A stretch of 33,012 nt of DNA, taken from positions 1 through 33,012 of the forward strand of contig NZ_JASBYU010000019.1 in NCBI RefSeq assembly GCF_029983815.1, written 5' to 3'. Each line of letters begins with the position of its first letter. Position 1 is the first letter of the stretch. The position numbers and the translations under genes were made by a program. The DNA comes from Lagierella sp. (GTDB lineage: Bacteria > Bacillota > Clostridia > Tissierellales > Peptoniphilaceae). Shown here in pieces: positions 6,716-15,322 of this stretch. The notes below the pieces were generated by a model. The model worked only from the letters and a program-made list of their open reading frames with translations, was not told the DNA's origin and did no database searches.

Positions 6716-9700
6716 ATGAAGAAAAGAATATTATCATTTATTCTAAGTTTGGCAATGGTCCTGCCATGCTTAGTAGGCGCAGTTCCAGTAAGAGCGGCTG
6801 AAACGCCAGATAATATTAACGTAGTTGAAAAAGAAAGTGTTGAAGAAACACTAGACGATCCTTTTGTTCTACCTATTGTAGATGAAAAAGGAAATCCTAT
6901 AAAGGATGAAATAACTATTGTTGGAGAAGGTTTTTTTGACAAATTGTCTGTTAAGTCAAAGGATGGATTTGTAGATTTTAACGACTTTTTTGAATATGAT
7001 CCTGAAGATTTATGGAAGCTGAGCATTGAAGAAGAAGGGTATGAAATTTTAAATCTTTCTGACAACCAAGCACATTCAAATACTATAGTTTTTAAAGAAA
7101 AGGGAGTTTCCAAGTTTGGGGCAGATGATCTGTCTGTTGTAATAACTGAACTTGTGGTAAAGGTACCAGAAAAGGAGACAGAATCTATAGATTTAGAACT
7201 TCCAATATTCTACAATAATGCAAAAGTAACTGACAGTCTAGAATTTGTTCTAAAGGAAAAGAAATCTGGTAAGGAAGTAGTGCTTACTTCAAAGGATAAA
7301 AAACTTGGTCTTCCGTTAAAGGATGAAATGGAGTACTCTTTAACTCTAAAGGAAAATACTAAGTACACTTTGGGTGAGTTTAATTTTTTTGCAATTCAAG
7401 AACCTACAGCTGATGGCAATGGTAAATTTTCACTTGTTATGGCACCGGATTTTACAAAGGAAATAACTAAGATTGAGTTAAAGAGCCTTGAACCAAATTA
7501 TAAGCTTGACTTGGTGGATGAAAAAGGCAATAAAATCACTGATAAAATAAAATTTGATCTATATTCAAATTTTGTTAATTGGGATCCAGTGTATGGGGAA
7601 AATGGAGTTTTGGATTTAACTGAAGTTTATAATATAGATTCAGAAGATATTATAAAATTGATTCCTGAAGGCTATGAAATCCTCAATATGAGTGACAATT
7701 TTAGAAACAAAGATTGCTTTGTATTTAAATTTGGTAGGGTTAGAAAGTTCAATAAGAACGATCTTAACGAAGCTGATGACTGTATTATAACCAAGCTAGT
7801 GCTTAAAAAGGTTGACACAAGTCCTACTGTTCCTGAGGATGAAGAACCTAAGACTAAGCATGATAAGGTTGTAACCCTTCCTGATATCAAGGTGAGCTAC
7901 TTCAAGGACGGTACTCCTGTAGAAGATAATTTTAGATTCCATACTGCGGATGTTGAAATAAAGGATATGGTTCACTATAATCCTGAAAATGGAATTTTAA
8001 AGGGTGTTAAGGTTTATGCTGGCCATAGGGTGAAAATTGGTATTGCTGATAATAGGGAAACTCATACTATGACCGACGGCAAAAATTACTTTAACTATCT
8101 GTGGATAAAGGCAACTGAAGATGGAAAGCCAATGCTTTTTGATGAATTTAATCAAGAAGTAAAGGATGTTGAGTTAAAGGAATTAAAGATAATTTCAAGG
8201 GATGATTTAAAGGGAACTAAGCCTGAAAGTGGAGAAAAGTCCAAGTTAACAATTCCTGTAAAGGATTTGACTACCGGGGAAGAAGTTACTAAGGATTCAG
8301 TTTACTTTACTCTACATGGTGGTGGAGAGGAACAAATTGTTTCTAGTAAAGATGGAAAACTTGAGCTAGAACTGTATAAAGACATCGACTACACCATCAA
8401 TATAATTAGAAAAGTGGAATATTCTTATAAGCTGGACGGTTATAAGATTGTACTTAAAGACGATGGTCTATATCGTAAATTAGATGATAAAAAACTTGAG
8501 TCAATTGATGTTTATCAAGGAAATTACATGATAAGGATCTATGTATTTGAAGGTAATGACTATCCTTCAAGTGTGGCTGTGGGTCCTGAAGGGCTTAAGT
8601 TTAAGATTGTGAATGACAGGACTAAGGAAAGTCAAATCAGAGCCTTTGATGGAGAGTATCTGACCTTTGACGCCAAGTTATTTGAGTCCTATACTATTAG
8701 TCTTTTAGATACTGATGAATATCAAATGAAGGATGTTCATATTGAAATGATGAAGTATCCAGGTGATGGTCTATATTGGCCGATATTGGATAAGGAAGAC
8801 ACACCTCGTGGTAATGAGGATGGAAAGTTAAAGGCTCTATACATTCAAAAGCCTGGAAAAACCTATGAAGACACCGAGATGCCAGAAGATGATGGCGGTG
8901 GATGTGGCGATGGTACTTGTGTATTTGGAGATGAGGTAATAACTATAAAGAAAACTCCTCTTTTCGATTACATTTCTGAAGGTAAGGACACACCGTTAAA
9001 GACAGATGTGCCACTAAACTTTGCATTGTTTGACTCTACAAATCAAGAGTTCTTAGAAGACATTAAATCCGTTAAAGGTGAAGATGGTGTTCAATATCTT
9101 CCTGAGCTAAAGGTTGTTAAGGGAAATAGATACATCCTTACTTTAAAGGACGACATTTACCATATGGAAGATGTGTATATAAAACAATTGGAAGACGGTT
9201 CATTTATAAATGACTATAAAAATGGCGTTTTTGATGGCCTTGTAGTCTATAAGAAGGATGGATATAAGATAAATTACAAACATCCTATTGAGATTCCGGC
9301 AATTTATGATGGTAAGGCTATCCCTGATGTTAAGTTTAAGCTTATAAGCGAGTTTGAAACTATTGAAGTTACATCTGACAAGAACGGACAAGTTAAGGCA
9401 AATCTATTTGAAGACGTAACCTATATGGTTCAAGTTGATTCTGACAAGTACAGTTTCGATTCTTTCCCTCTTGTAATTAAAGATAAGCAGAATGCTGACG
9501 GTGGGTATTGGGTTGACCATCATGGCAAATTCCCATTTGACCATAGTAGTTGTGACTATGTACAAGCATTTACACTATTGGACAAGTACCAAGATCACAC
9601 TAAGGATACGACAATTGCTTGTAAGTCCGGTAAGACAAAGATTAAGGGACTTAACTTTAAGAATCTAAAGCTTCTAAAGACAGAGTTCAGTGTTGATGGC

Positions 9701-12160
9701 ATCAAAGAACTTGCGGACAGAGATGTTCAAACTTTGGAACTTAAGGTTGTAAATCCATTTAGATGTGAAGTTTCAAAGCTAGCTGCTGGTGAATTTAAAG
9801 TAAGTAGAAATATTGAAACTGAAAAGAAGGTAGAAAAGATCTACAGGGTTAAAGAGGATAATAAGCTAGAGGAATTGGACTTTACTCAAAATAAGAATTT
9901 TGTTTACTTTACTTTGGACTCTTTAAATGTTGAAAGGGTTGCAATAGTATTTGAAAGTGACGCTCCTGAAAAGCCTGAAACACCTGTAGAACAAGAGTTT
10001 ACATTTATCCTAATGGAGGATAATAATCCTGTATTAGAAAGTCTAAGCTTTGAATTTAAAGACTTGGATTCTGGAGATGTGAATAAGGTTGATTCAAAGG
10101 ATTCTATGATTATGATAAAACTACCTCTTGATCATAAGTTTGAAGTTTCATTGAAATCCGATGAAAAGACCATGGACCCAGTTCAATTTGTGACTGGTAA
10201 TGACGGACCAAAGGTAGTTGGAGAAGACGAAATTTTAGCTACGCTATCAATAAAATCTAAAAAAGTGGATGATGAAGATCCAACTGAAGATCCTATTGAG
10301 AAAATTTCTCTAGATAAGTTGACAGTTAGAGTTTTGAAAAATGGTAAGGCTTTAAAAGGCTATAACATGACTTTAAATAAATTTGATGGCAAGATTCCAA
10401 GTGTAGCTTCAAGACCTAATACCGACGATAATGGGGAAATTGAGTTAAAGGACTTTGCTCCTAATTCAAAATATGAAATTAGAACTTCAAGAAATGATGA
10501 AGTCTTAAAATTCAAGAAGGACGTCTATATTTTTACAACGGACGAAAAGGGTAATGTGGTTACTATCGACAATAAGGCTGTTGAAAGTGTAGATGAAGCA
10601 TTGTTGCTATTTGAAGGTACAGAACTTGACAATGATGTATTTGAAAAGTTTGATGTGGACTTTAGTGTTGTAGACTCTGAAGGTAAGCCTGTTTCTGGAG
10701 TGGAATTTTCCATTATGATGCTTGCTCCAAGATTTACAACTGTAGAAAAGGTAAAATCTGATAAAGATGGTAAGGTAGTATTCAATGTTGAAGGGCAAGA
10801 GGGTGGAAAGGACTACTCTGTAACACTTTCTAAGATGACCCAATTTGAATATGAATCAGATCCTCATTCTATTGAGTTTAAGTTGGATGAAAAGGGCAAT
10901 GTTAAGGTTCTTGACAAATATGATAAATACGATAGAACTTTTGTTGTAACAAAGAATGACAAAACCGACATCTACAAGGAATTTAAGAAGCTTTATGAAG
11001 AGGCTAAAGAATATTTAAAGGAAGCTAAATTTGAAGATTCAAAGGGAGCTAAAAAGGCTATTGAAAAGCTTCAAGGTATAATTGATGCATCTAAGAAGGA
11101 AATTGAAGAGACGCTTCCTATCTATGCAGAAGGTAAGATAAAACAACTTAAAGAGGCTATGGCAGAGTTGAAGAAGTTTGAAATAGTGGATGATAAAAAG
11201 CCTGAAGAACCAAAACCAACTCCAAAACCTACGCCATCAGTTCCTACAGAAGAGCCTTCTGTAAACAAGATAAGTACAGATAGAACTAATGGCAAGGACA
11301 GGATTGCAACTGCTATAGAAATTTCAAAGAAATACTATGGCAAGGCTGATAATGTAGTAGTTGTGGATGCTAAGAACTTCCCTGATGCCATGACTGCATC
11401 TGTATTGGCAAAACTATTGAATGCACCTATACTGTTAACCTATGCTGATAACCTTGACTCCAGAGTGGCTGATGAAATTCAAAGACTTGGCGCAAGAAAT
11501 GTGACCATAGTTGGAGGTGGTTCATCAATCTCTGAAAATGTGAAGGACAAGCTTACTCAATTTGACAAGGATGGAGTAGAAAGGCTTTATGGTAAAAACC
11601 GTTATGAAACATCTGCACAAGTTGCAAGAAAAGTTGTAGAACTTGCTGGAAATAAGGGAAAAGCTATAATAGCCAGTGGAGAAGTTTCAGTTGATGCACT
11701 TACCATTGGACCTATGGCTGCAAAAGAAGGGCTTCCAATACTTCTTGTAAGTGGAAAGGCTGTACCTGCAGCAATTGGCAATGTTATAGATGAACTTGGA
11801 ATAAAAGATGTGATAGTTGCCGGTGGAAGTTCTGTGGTTGCAGAAAGTCTAGAAGCTAAATTACCAACAGTTTCACATAGACTAAAGGGACAAACAAGAT
11901 ACGAAACTGCAATTGCAATAGCAGAATATAGCTTTGCAGGGGCAAAAGAAGTGTTCTTGGCAAATGGAGAAAACTGGATGGACGCGTTAGTAATTGGACC
12001 AGTAGGAGGTACTATGAACATGCCAATCCTGTTGACAAGAGCCACAGAAGTACCAAAATCACTTAAAGAATATGTAGAAAAATCATCTATTGAAAAAGTA
12101 ACAGCAATAGGTGGTAAAAGTATGATAAGTGAAAAAGTACTAAAAGAAATAAGTAAATAG
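6716..12160 (+). CDS. giant CWB2-anchored surface protein (adhesin-like)
   Basis: 1814 residues, start preceded by AAAGGAGG. A signal peptide ends near VRAAE (~28). The body (about 40-1400) is a string of beta-rich repeats. Residues ~52-160 and ~265-372 are clear internal duplicates, each starting LVDEKGN and containing GYEILN(L/M)SDN. Later units resemble Cna-B/prealbumin modules (e.g. SGVEFSI and KDGKVVFNV near 1325-1365). A Gly/Cys loop GGGCGDGTC places cysteines at 730 and 735. Residues ~1418-1493 form a helical FIVAR-like segment, followed by a Pro-rich linker (KPTPKPTP, ~1495-1515). Three CWB2 repeats (~1521-1623, 1624-1722, 1723-1814) bind the wall. Likely a long stalk displaying adhesive modules; ligand unknown. 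Codons in the last ~270 bp shift to A-ending forms, which may mark recombination between CWB2 genes. Confidence 0.85.
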   Translation: MKKRILSFILSLAMVLPCLVGAVPVRAAETPDNINVVEKESVEETLDDPFVLPIVDEKGNPIKDEITIVGEGFFDKLSVKSKDGFVDFNDFFEYDPEDLWKLSIEEEGYEILNLSDNQAHSNTIVFKEKGVSKFGADDLSVVITELVVKVPEKETESIDLELPIFYNNAKVTDSLEFVLKEKKSGKEVVLTSKDKKLGLPLKDEMEYSLTLKENTKYTLGEFNFFAIQEPTADGNGKFSLVMAPDFTKEITKIELKSLEPNYKLDLVDEKGNKITDKIKFDLYSNFVNWDPVYGENGVLDLTEVYNIDSEDIIKLIPEGYEILNMSDNFRNKDCFVFKFGRVRKFNKNDLNEADDCIITKLVLKKVDTSPTVPEDEEPKTKHDKVVTLPDIKVSYFKDGTPVEDNFRFHTADVEIKDMVHYNPENGILKGVKVYAGHRVKIGIADNRETHTMTDGKNYFNYLWIKATEDGKPMLFDEFNQEVKDVELKELKIISRDDLKGTKPESGEKSKLTIPVKDLTTGEEVTKDSVYFTLHGGGEEQIVSSKDGKLELELYKDIDYTINIIRKVEYSYKLDGYKIVLKDDGLYRKLDDKKLESIDVYQGNYMIRIYVFEGNDYPSSVAVGPEGLKFKIVNDRTKESQIRAFDGEYLTFDAKLFESYTISLLDTDEYQMKDVHIEMMKYPGDGLYWPILDKEDTPRGNEDGKLKALYIQKPGKTYEDTEMPEDDGGGCGDGTCVFGDEVITIKKTPLFDYISEGKDTPLKTDVPLNFALFDSTNQEFLEDIKSVKGEDGVQYLPELKVVKGNRYILTLKDDIYHMEDVYIKQLEDGSFINDYKNGVFDGLVVYKKDGYKINYKHPIEIPAIYDGKAIPDVKFKLISEFETIEVTSDKNGQVKANLFEDVTYMVQVDSDKYSFDSFPLVIKDKQNADGGYWVDHHGKFPFDHSSCDYVQAFTLLDKYQDHTKDTTIACKSGKTKIKGLNFKNLKLLKTEFSVDGIKELADRDVQTLELKVVNPFRCEVSKLAAGEFKVSRNIETEKKVEKIYRVKEDNKLEELDFTQNKNFVYFTLDSLNVERVAIVFESDAPEKPETPVEQEFTFILMEDNNPVLESLSFEFKDLDSGDVNKVDSKDSMIMIKLPLDHKFEVSLKSDEKTMDPVQFVTGNDGPKVVGEDEILATLSIKSKKVDDEDPTEDPIEKISLDKLTVRVLKNGKALKGYNMTLNKFDGKIPSVASRPNTDDNGEIELKDFAPNSKYEIRTSRNDEVLKFKKDVYIFTTDEKGNVVTIDNKAVESVDEALLLFEGTELDNDVFEKFDVDFSVVDSEGKPVSGVEFSIMMLAPRFTTVEKVKSDKDGKVVFNVEGQEGGKDYSVTLSKMTQFEYESDPHSIEFKLDEKGNVKVLDKYDKYDRTFVVTKNDKTDIYKEFKKLYEEAKEYLKEAKFEDSKGAKKAIEKLQGIIDASKKEIEETLPIYAEGKIKQLKEAMAELKKFEIVDDKKPEEPKPTPKPTPSVPTEEPSVNKISTDRTNGKDRIATAIEISKKYYGKADNVVVVDAKNFPDAMTASVLAKLLNAPILLTYADNLDSRVADEIQRLGARNVTIVGGGSSISENVKDKLTQFDKDGVERLYGKNRYETSAQVARKVVELAGNKGKAIIASGEVSVDALTIGPMAAKEGLPILLVSGKAVPAAIGNVIDELGIKDVIVAGGSSVVAESLEAKLPTVSHRLKGQTRYETAIAIAEYSFAGAKEVFLANGENWMDALVIGPVGGTMNMPILLTRATEVPKSLKEYVEKSSIEKVTAIGGKSMISEKVLKEISK

Positions 12161-12169
12161 AAGTAGAAG

Positions 12170-12210
12170 GCAAAAAGCGCTCAACGATTGTAGTTGGGTG
12201 CTTTTGCATT
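12170..12210 (+). terminator. terminator-like hairpin after the giant gene
   Basis: GCAAAAAGCGCTCAAC pairs with GTTGGGTGCTTTTGC (12170-12207), followed by ATTTCG, so the T-run is weak. The core GCGCTCAAC/GTTGGGTGC matches the repeat/terminator family. From 12215 to 12262 a CTCACNTC-type heptamer stretch follows. Confidence 0.65.
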
Positions 12211-12268
12211 TCGTATTTCAAATATCCTCCTCTCACATCTCATATCTCACTTCTTACTTCTCAGTATA

Positions 12269-12298
12269 TTGTTTATTTTCCCCTTTGTTGGGTATATG
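12269..12298 (+). promoter_or_regulatory. possible ferritin promoter
   Basis: TTGTTT (12269-12274) and TATATG (12293-12298) with an 18-nt spacer, about 55 nt before the ferritin start. I saw no clear Fur or PerR box. Confidence 0.35.
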
Positions 12299-12356
12299 TT
12301 TTTATGGAGGCAAGACACTTGCCGAATAATAACAAACTGAAAATAAGGGGGATAAT

Positions 12357-12869
12357 ATGGATAACAAAAAATTATTTAAGAAATTAAACAAACAATATAA
12401 CTTTGAAATAGAATCTGCATATATTTACAAAGCTATGGCGCTTTGGGCAGAGAAGGAAAACTGGCATGGAATTGCAAATTTCATGACTCAACAGGCATTA
12501 GAAGAGTTAAGTCATGCTAAGAGATTAGAAGGGTATCTACTTGATATGGATTATGATATCACTTTATCTGGTGTGCCAGAGCCAAAGGCTGAATATGATT
12601 CCATTATGAGTGTTTTCAAAGAAGCTTTAGAACACGAAAAACAAGTTACTTCTAACTTCATGGAAATGATGAAGGATGCTAAGGAAGTTGGAGACTATCA
12701 AACTGAAATCTTAATTCACTGGTTCTTAACTGAACAAGTTGAAGAAGAAGCTACTTTTAATGATCATATTACTACACTTGAAAGAATTAAGGACAGTGTT
12801 GCAGGTCTTTACCAATTTGATGCAATGTTGGCTAAGAGAAAATTTACTCCAGGAGCTAATGAAGAGTAA
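12357..12869 (+). CDS. ftn: non-heme bacterial ferritin
   Basis: A 170-residue four-helix ferritin that oxidises Fe(II) and stores iron as a mineral in a 24-subunit shell. The ferroxidase ligands fall at positions matching the E. coli FtnA numbering: E17, E50, H53, E94, Q127 and E130, with Y24 also present. Length is normal for FtnA. Start preceded by AAGGGGG at good spacing. In an anaerobe it probably also protects against oxygen by removing Fe(II). The next gene, ysxC, begins only 16 nt after the stop, so the two are probably cotranscribed, and a hairpin overlaps the junction. Confidence 0.93.
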   Translation: MDNKKLFKKLNKQYNFEIESAYIYKAMALWAEKENWHGIANFMTQQALEELSHAKRLEGYLLDMDYDITLSGVPEPKAEYDSIMSVFKEALEHEKQVTSNFMEMMKDAKEVGDYQTEILIHWFLTEQVEEEATFNDHITTLERIKDSVAGLYQFDAMLAKRKFTPGANEE

Positions 12870-12892
12870 ATCTTCATAAATTTTAATGAAGA
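12860..12892 (+). promoter_or_regulatory. alternative hairpins across the ferritin stop and ysxC start
   Basis: TCTTCAT (12871-12877) can pair either with TGAAGA (12860-12865), which overlaps the end of the ferritin gene, or with ATGAAGA (12886-12892), which is the ysxC start codon itself. No Shine-Dalgarno sequence is visible before ysxC, so translation may be coupled to ferritin through this switch. Inference from sequence only. Confidence 0.4.
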
Positions 12893-13491
12893 TTAAAAGT
12901 TCAAGGCTTGAGACGATAGCGGCTACTTTAAGTCAGTATCCTAGCGAAAACCTGCCTGAGATTGCCCTTGCAGGGCGTTCTAATGTTGGAAAGTCAAGTT
13001 TTATAAATGCGTTTTTAAATCGAAAGAACTTGGCTAGAACCAGTTCTAAACCAGGCAAGACTCGTACTGTAAACTTTTACAATGTGAATGAGTCCTTTCG
13101 GTTGGTTGACTTGCCAGGATATGGATATGCTGCGGTTTCCAAGTCGGAAAAAGACAACTGGGCAACAATTATTGAAACCTATTTAAACAATAGACAAAAT
13201 CTTTATGAGACGGTTTTGATTGTGGACATTCGCCATGATCCGTCGGCTCAGGATGTTCAGATGTACAATTGGATAAAAGAAATAGGTTTTACCGGTTTCG
13301 TCATAGCCGGGAAGGCTGATAAGGTTGCAAGATCAAAATTTCCTCAGCATGTAAAGAAGATTGCAAAAGTCTTAAATATTGAGGACAGGGACTTGATTAT
13401 TCCTTTCAGTTCTGAAAAAAAGACGAATTTAGACTTAGTCTATGATCAATTTGAAAATATAATTAAATATGGTAGTGGATTTGAAGAATGA
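12886..13491 (+). CDS. engB: ribosome-biogenesis GTPase YsxC/EngB
   Basis: A 201-residue TRAFAC GTPase needed for late 50S subunit assembly in bacteria. G1 GRSNVGKS is at residues 30-37, the conserved KPGKTRT switch near 55-61, G3 DLPGYG at 75-80, G4 GKAD at 142-145 (the usual form is TKAD), and G5 SSEKK at 175-179. Length is normal. The frame is closed at both ends and the start is the first ATG after ferritin, but it lacks a recognisable ribosome binding site, which is unusual for this genome. Family members often sit next to lon or clpX; here the partner is ferritin. A strong terminator follows 8 nt after the stop. Confidence 0.93.
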   Translation: MKIKSSRLETIAATLSQYPSENLPEIALAGRSNVGKSSFINAFLNRKNLARTSSKPGKTRTVNFYNVNESFRLVDLPGYGYAAVSKSEKDNWATIIETYLNNRQNLYETVLIVDIRHDPSAQDVQMYNWIKEIGFTGFVIAGKADKVARSKFPQHVKKIAKVLNIEDRDLIIPFSSEKKTNLDLVYDQFENIIKYGSGFEE

Positions 13492-13498
13492 TATTTAA

Positions 13499-13523
13499 GG
13501 GAGCAAAATGCTCCCTATTTTTT
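13499..13523 (+). terminator. intrinsic terminator of the ferritin-engB unit
   Basis: GGGAGCA/TGCTCCC stem with an AAA loop, followed by TATTTTTTTG. Confidence 0.92.
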
Positions 13524-13539
13524 TGTCTAAAAATCTAGC

Positions 13540-13951
13540 ATCATACATGAATGCCCGACTTCGGAGTGTTCTGAAGGAAAGCTAACAGCTTTCCTACATC
13601 TTTTCAAGCAGGGTTTTCAGGGACGGCTAGTCCCTGAATTTATGGAGAGCTCCCGCACTCAGTCAAAAATAGACTAGTTAGTTATTTCTATTCTTTGTTT
13701 GTTCTACTGCAAAATAATAGAAGTTATATGGAGCTGAGTGCCCGATAAAAAAAGGGTTGGATTTTTCTCTCACATCCCACCTCTCACTTCCCACTTCTCA
13801 ATAATTGAGTGCTCGGTTGCTTCGCAATATTCCAACCACAACCCTTGCCATTCCACTTTATTTCCCGTTATTCTGGATTTTTTAAATCCATCAATCCATC
13901 TTATTCTGCTGTTACCCGGGAATTTAACGCAGCTGCAAGAAAGGTAATACT
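13540..13951. repeat. intergenic repeat island 3
   Basis: About 400 bases upstream of the sigma factor gene. In order: the right edge of a B element (GAATGCCCGACTTCGGAGTG), a GGAAAGC/GCTTTCC hairpin, a truncated A element (13605-13647), a complete B element (13655-13741), a CTCACNTCCCAC heptamer tract (13768-13799) and a TGAGTGCTCGGTTGC half-module. After 13840 the sequence is unique, with GGATTTTTTAAATCC (13874-13888) and GCAGCTGC palindromes. I see no convincing sigma-A promoter for the sigma gene (TTGCCA-17-TTATTC at 13845-13873 is weak). The open frame 13738-13947 is not supported as a gene. Confidence 0.75.
13655..13741. repeat. B-element copy 2 (87 bp)
   Basis: Same length, ends (GCACTCAG/CTGAGTGC) and interior as 4757-4843, with a few substitutions. 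On its left it directly truncates an A element, which suggests insertion into or recombination with it. Confidence 0.9.
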
Positions 13952-14542
13952 GTGAATAGTTACGAATTGCAGATTGAGAGAGTTATTGAGCAGAAGGATA
14001 TGTCAAAGGTGCATCTTTTGGTGGAAAAATACCATCCTCTTTTGGTTTCTTCTATTAAGAGGTACTACAACAAGCCCCATGACTTTGATGAGCTTTATGA
14101 TGAAGGGATTTTGGAGATTTGTGAAGCTTTGAGGGACTATGAAAGATCAAAGAATTCATCCTTTGGAGGTTATTTAAAGAGCAGACTTTACTATTTTTAT
14201 CTTGGTAAGAATAAGGTGGAGGAGCCAATTTCTTTGGATCGACCAATTGGGGAAGAAAATGACATAACTTTAATGGATATGTTGGAGGATGAGCAGGATA
14301 TTCAAGGGGATTATAACAAACTTTTGGATTATAAAAATCTACACTCTTCCTTGGAGAGCTTAACTAATAGGCAGAAAGATATACTTTTAGATTTTTATTT
14401 GAAAGATCTTTCCATTGGTGAAATTGCAGATAAATATGGCATAAAATACAGGACTGCCTTCAATACGAAGAAGACTGCTTTGGAAAAGTTAAAAAAATAT
14501 TTGGTAGACAATGGTAATTTTTCTGATATCTGGAATATATAG
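13952..14542 (+). CDS. sigma-70 family RNA polymerase sigma factor (alternative/UviA-like)
   Basis: A 196-residue protein with sigma region 2 in residues ~20-90 (EGILEICEALRDYERSK then FGGYLKSRLYYF, the core-binding and -10 reading helices). It has a short acidic linker and region 4 in ~130-185 (LTNRQKDILLDFYLKDLSIGEIA then KYGIKYRTAF, a helix-turn-helix). Regions 1.1 and 3 are absent, so it is an alternative sigma factor. GTG start, preceded by GAAAGG. It is followed 16 nt downstream by three tiny genes (DUF1659, DUF2922, YvrJ). B. subtilis has an alternative sigma (SigO, YvrI) close to yvrJ, so the association is known in outline, but its target is not. No anti-sigma gene is adjacent; the nearest candidate is at 17737. 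Confidence 0.85.
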   Translation: MNSYELQIERVIEQKDMSKVHLLVEKYHPLLVSSIKRYYNKPHDFDELYDEGILEICEALRDYERSKNSSFGGYLKSRLYYFYLGKNKVEEPISLDRPIGEENDITLMDMLEDEQDIQGDYNKLLDYKNLHSSLESLTNRQKDILLDFYLKDLSIGEIADKYGIKYRTAFNTKKTALEKLKKYLVDNGNFSDIWNI

Positions 14543-14558
14543 GTAGGAGGTGAGAAAC

Positions 14559-14762
14559 ATGGCAATGGTTAAAAGCGTAAAATTAAAGCTTAGCTTTGAC
14601 GTGGATAATGGCGAAAAAATCCTTAAAAAGTCAAAGACTATCCAAAACATTTCCCAAGAAGCAACTGAAGATGGTTTAGTAGAAGTTGCGGGAAAATTAT
14701 ACGATTTAATCGACGGAACTTCCGGCGAAACAACTAAAATCGTAGAAAGTATATTGGCGTAA
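14559..14762 (+). CDS. DUF1659 family small protein
   Basis: A 67-residue protein resembling DUF1659 (PF07872): an N-terminal beta strand (SVKLKLSFDV), a charged turn (GEKILKKSKT), a conserved SQEATEDGLVEVAGKL helix and a C-terminal amphipathic helix. Function unknown. Start at 14559 chosen because TAGGAGGTGAG precedes it at normal spacing; a GTG at 14550 lies inside that binding site. It lies 16 nt after the sigma factor stop and is paired with the DUF2922 gene. Such pairs occur next to YvrJ genes in Firmicutes. Family assignment by recognition, not search. Confidence 0.75.
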   Translation: MAMVKSVKLKLSFDVDNGEKILKKSKTIQNISQEATEDGLVEVAGKLYDLIDGTSGETTKIVESILA

Positions 14763-14793
14763 CGAACTTTAACAACAGAAGGAGGTGAATAAA

Positions 14794-15012
14794 ATGGCTA
14801 AGTATTTATCTATGAAGTTTTCAAATGAAGCTAAGGATTCAGGGATCGTTAGACTTGACTACATCAGGGAAGATCTTACTGACGAAGATGTAAAATCAGC
14901 AGTAGAATCTATTTTGGGCAATAACCTGTTAGTTGGTAAAAATGGTCCTTTAAATCAAGCGGTAGAGGCGAAAGTTGTCGAAACAACTTATAAGGAATTT
15001 AATATATTCTAG
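14794..15012 (+). CDS. DUF2922 family small protein
   Basis: A 72-residue protein resembling DUF2922 (PF11148): YLSMKF strand, DYIREDLTDEDVKSAVESIL helix, a Gly/Asn turn, and a VEAKVVETTYKEF strand. Function unknown. The GTG at 14785 lies in the Shine-Dalgarno (AAGGAGGTGAA), so the ATG at 14794 is preferred. Its organisation (strand-helix-strand, ~70 aa) is similar to the DUF1659 partner, so the two may be distantly related or form a complex. A terminator-like hairpin separates it from yvrJ. Confidence 0.75.
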   Translation: MAKYLSMKFSNEAKDSGIVRLDYIREDLTDEDVKSAVESILGNNLLVGKNGPLNQAVEAKVVETTYKEFNIF

Positions 15013-15023
15013 TAGATTGATAG

Positions 15024-15058
15024 AATCCGGCACTTATGTACTTTGTGCCGGATTTTAT
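15024..15058 (+). terminator. hairpin between DUF2922 and YvrJ genes
   Basis: AATCCGGCAC (15024-15033) pairs with GTGCCGGATT (15045-15054), followed by TTATAAT. A stable stem with a moderate T-run, so it could reduce transcription into yvrJ. Confidence 0.7.
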
Positions 15059-15086
15059 AATAAACGATCAAAAGAAAGGAGAAATT

Positions 15087-15230
15087 ATGACTGAAGTATT
15101 AGAATATGTCTCAAACATTGGATTTCCAATTGTCTTGTCTTTGTTTTTAATTACGAGGATAGAAAGCAAGCTGGAAGTACTTTCCGAGAGTATAAAAGAA
15201 TTGTCAGTGGTAATTCAAAACATGAAATAA
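15087..15230 (+). CDS. yvrJ: YvrJ family small membrane protein
   Basis: A 47-residue protein with one membrane helix (IGFPIVLSLFLITRI, residues ~10-24, including the family's conserved GFP) followed by an amphipathic, coiled-coil-like tail (ESKLEVLSESIKELSVVI). The start is the ATG after AAAGGAG; an in-frame ATG at 15036 lies inside the hairpin and would add a non-membrane extension. Its size and layout resemble holin-like or signalling peptides, but the function is not known. It closes the sigma cassette. A palindrome AATAACCTT/AAGGTTATT (about 15228-15250) spans its stop. Confidence 0.75.
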   Translation: MTEVLEYVSNIGFPIVLSLFLITRIESKLEVLSESIKELSVVIQNMK

Positions 15231-15322
15231 CCTTATTATAAGGTTATTCTATTCGAAATTTTGCGAAGCAACCGAGCACTCAAGTATTGAGAAGTGGGAA
15301 GTGAGAGGTGGGATGTGATCCC

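Noticed and set aside
13738..13947. 69-aa open frame before the sigma gene
   Set aside because: Starts in a B-element edge and crosses the heptamer tract; low-complexity product and no ribosome binding site.
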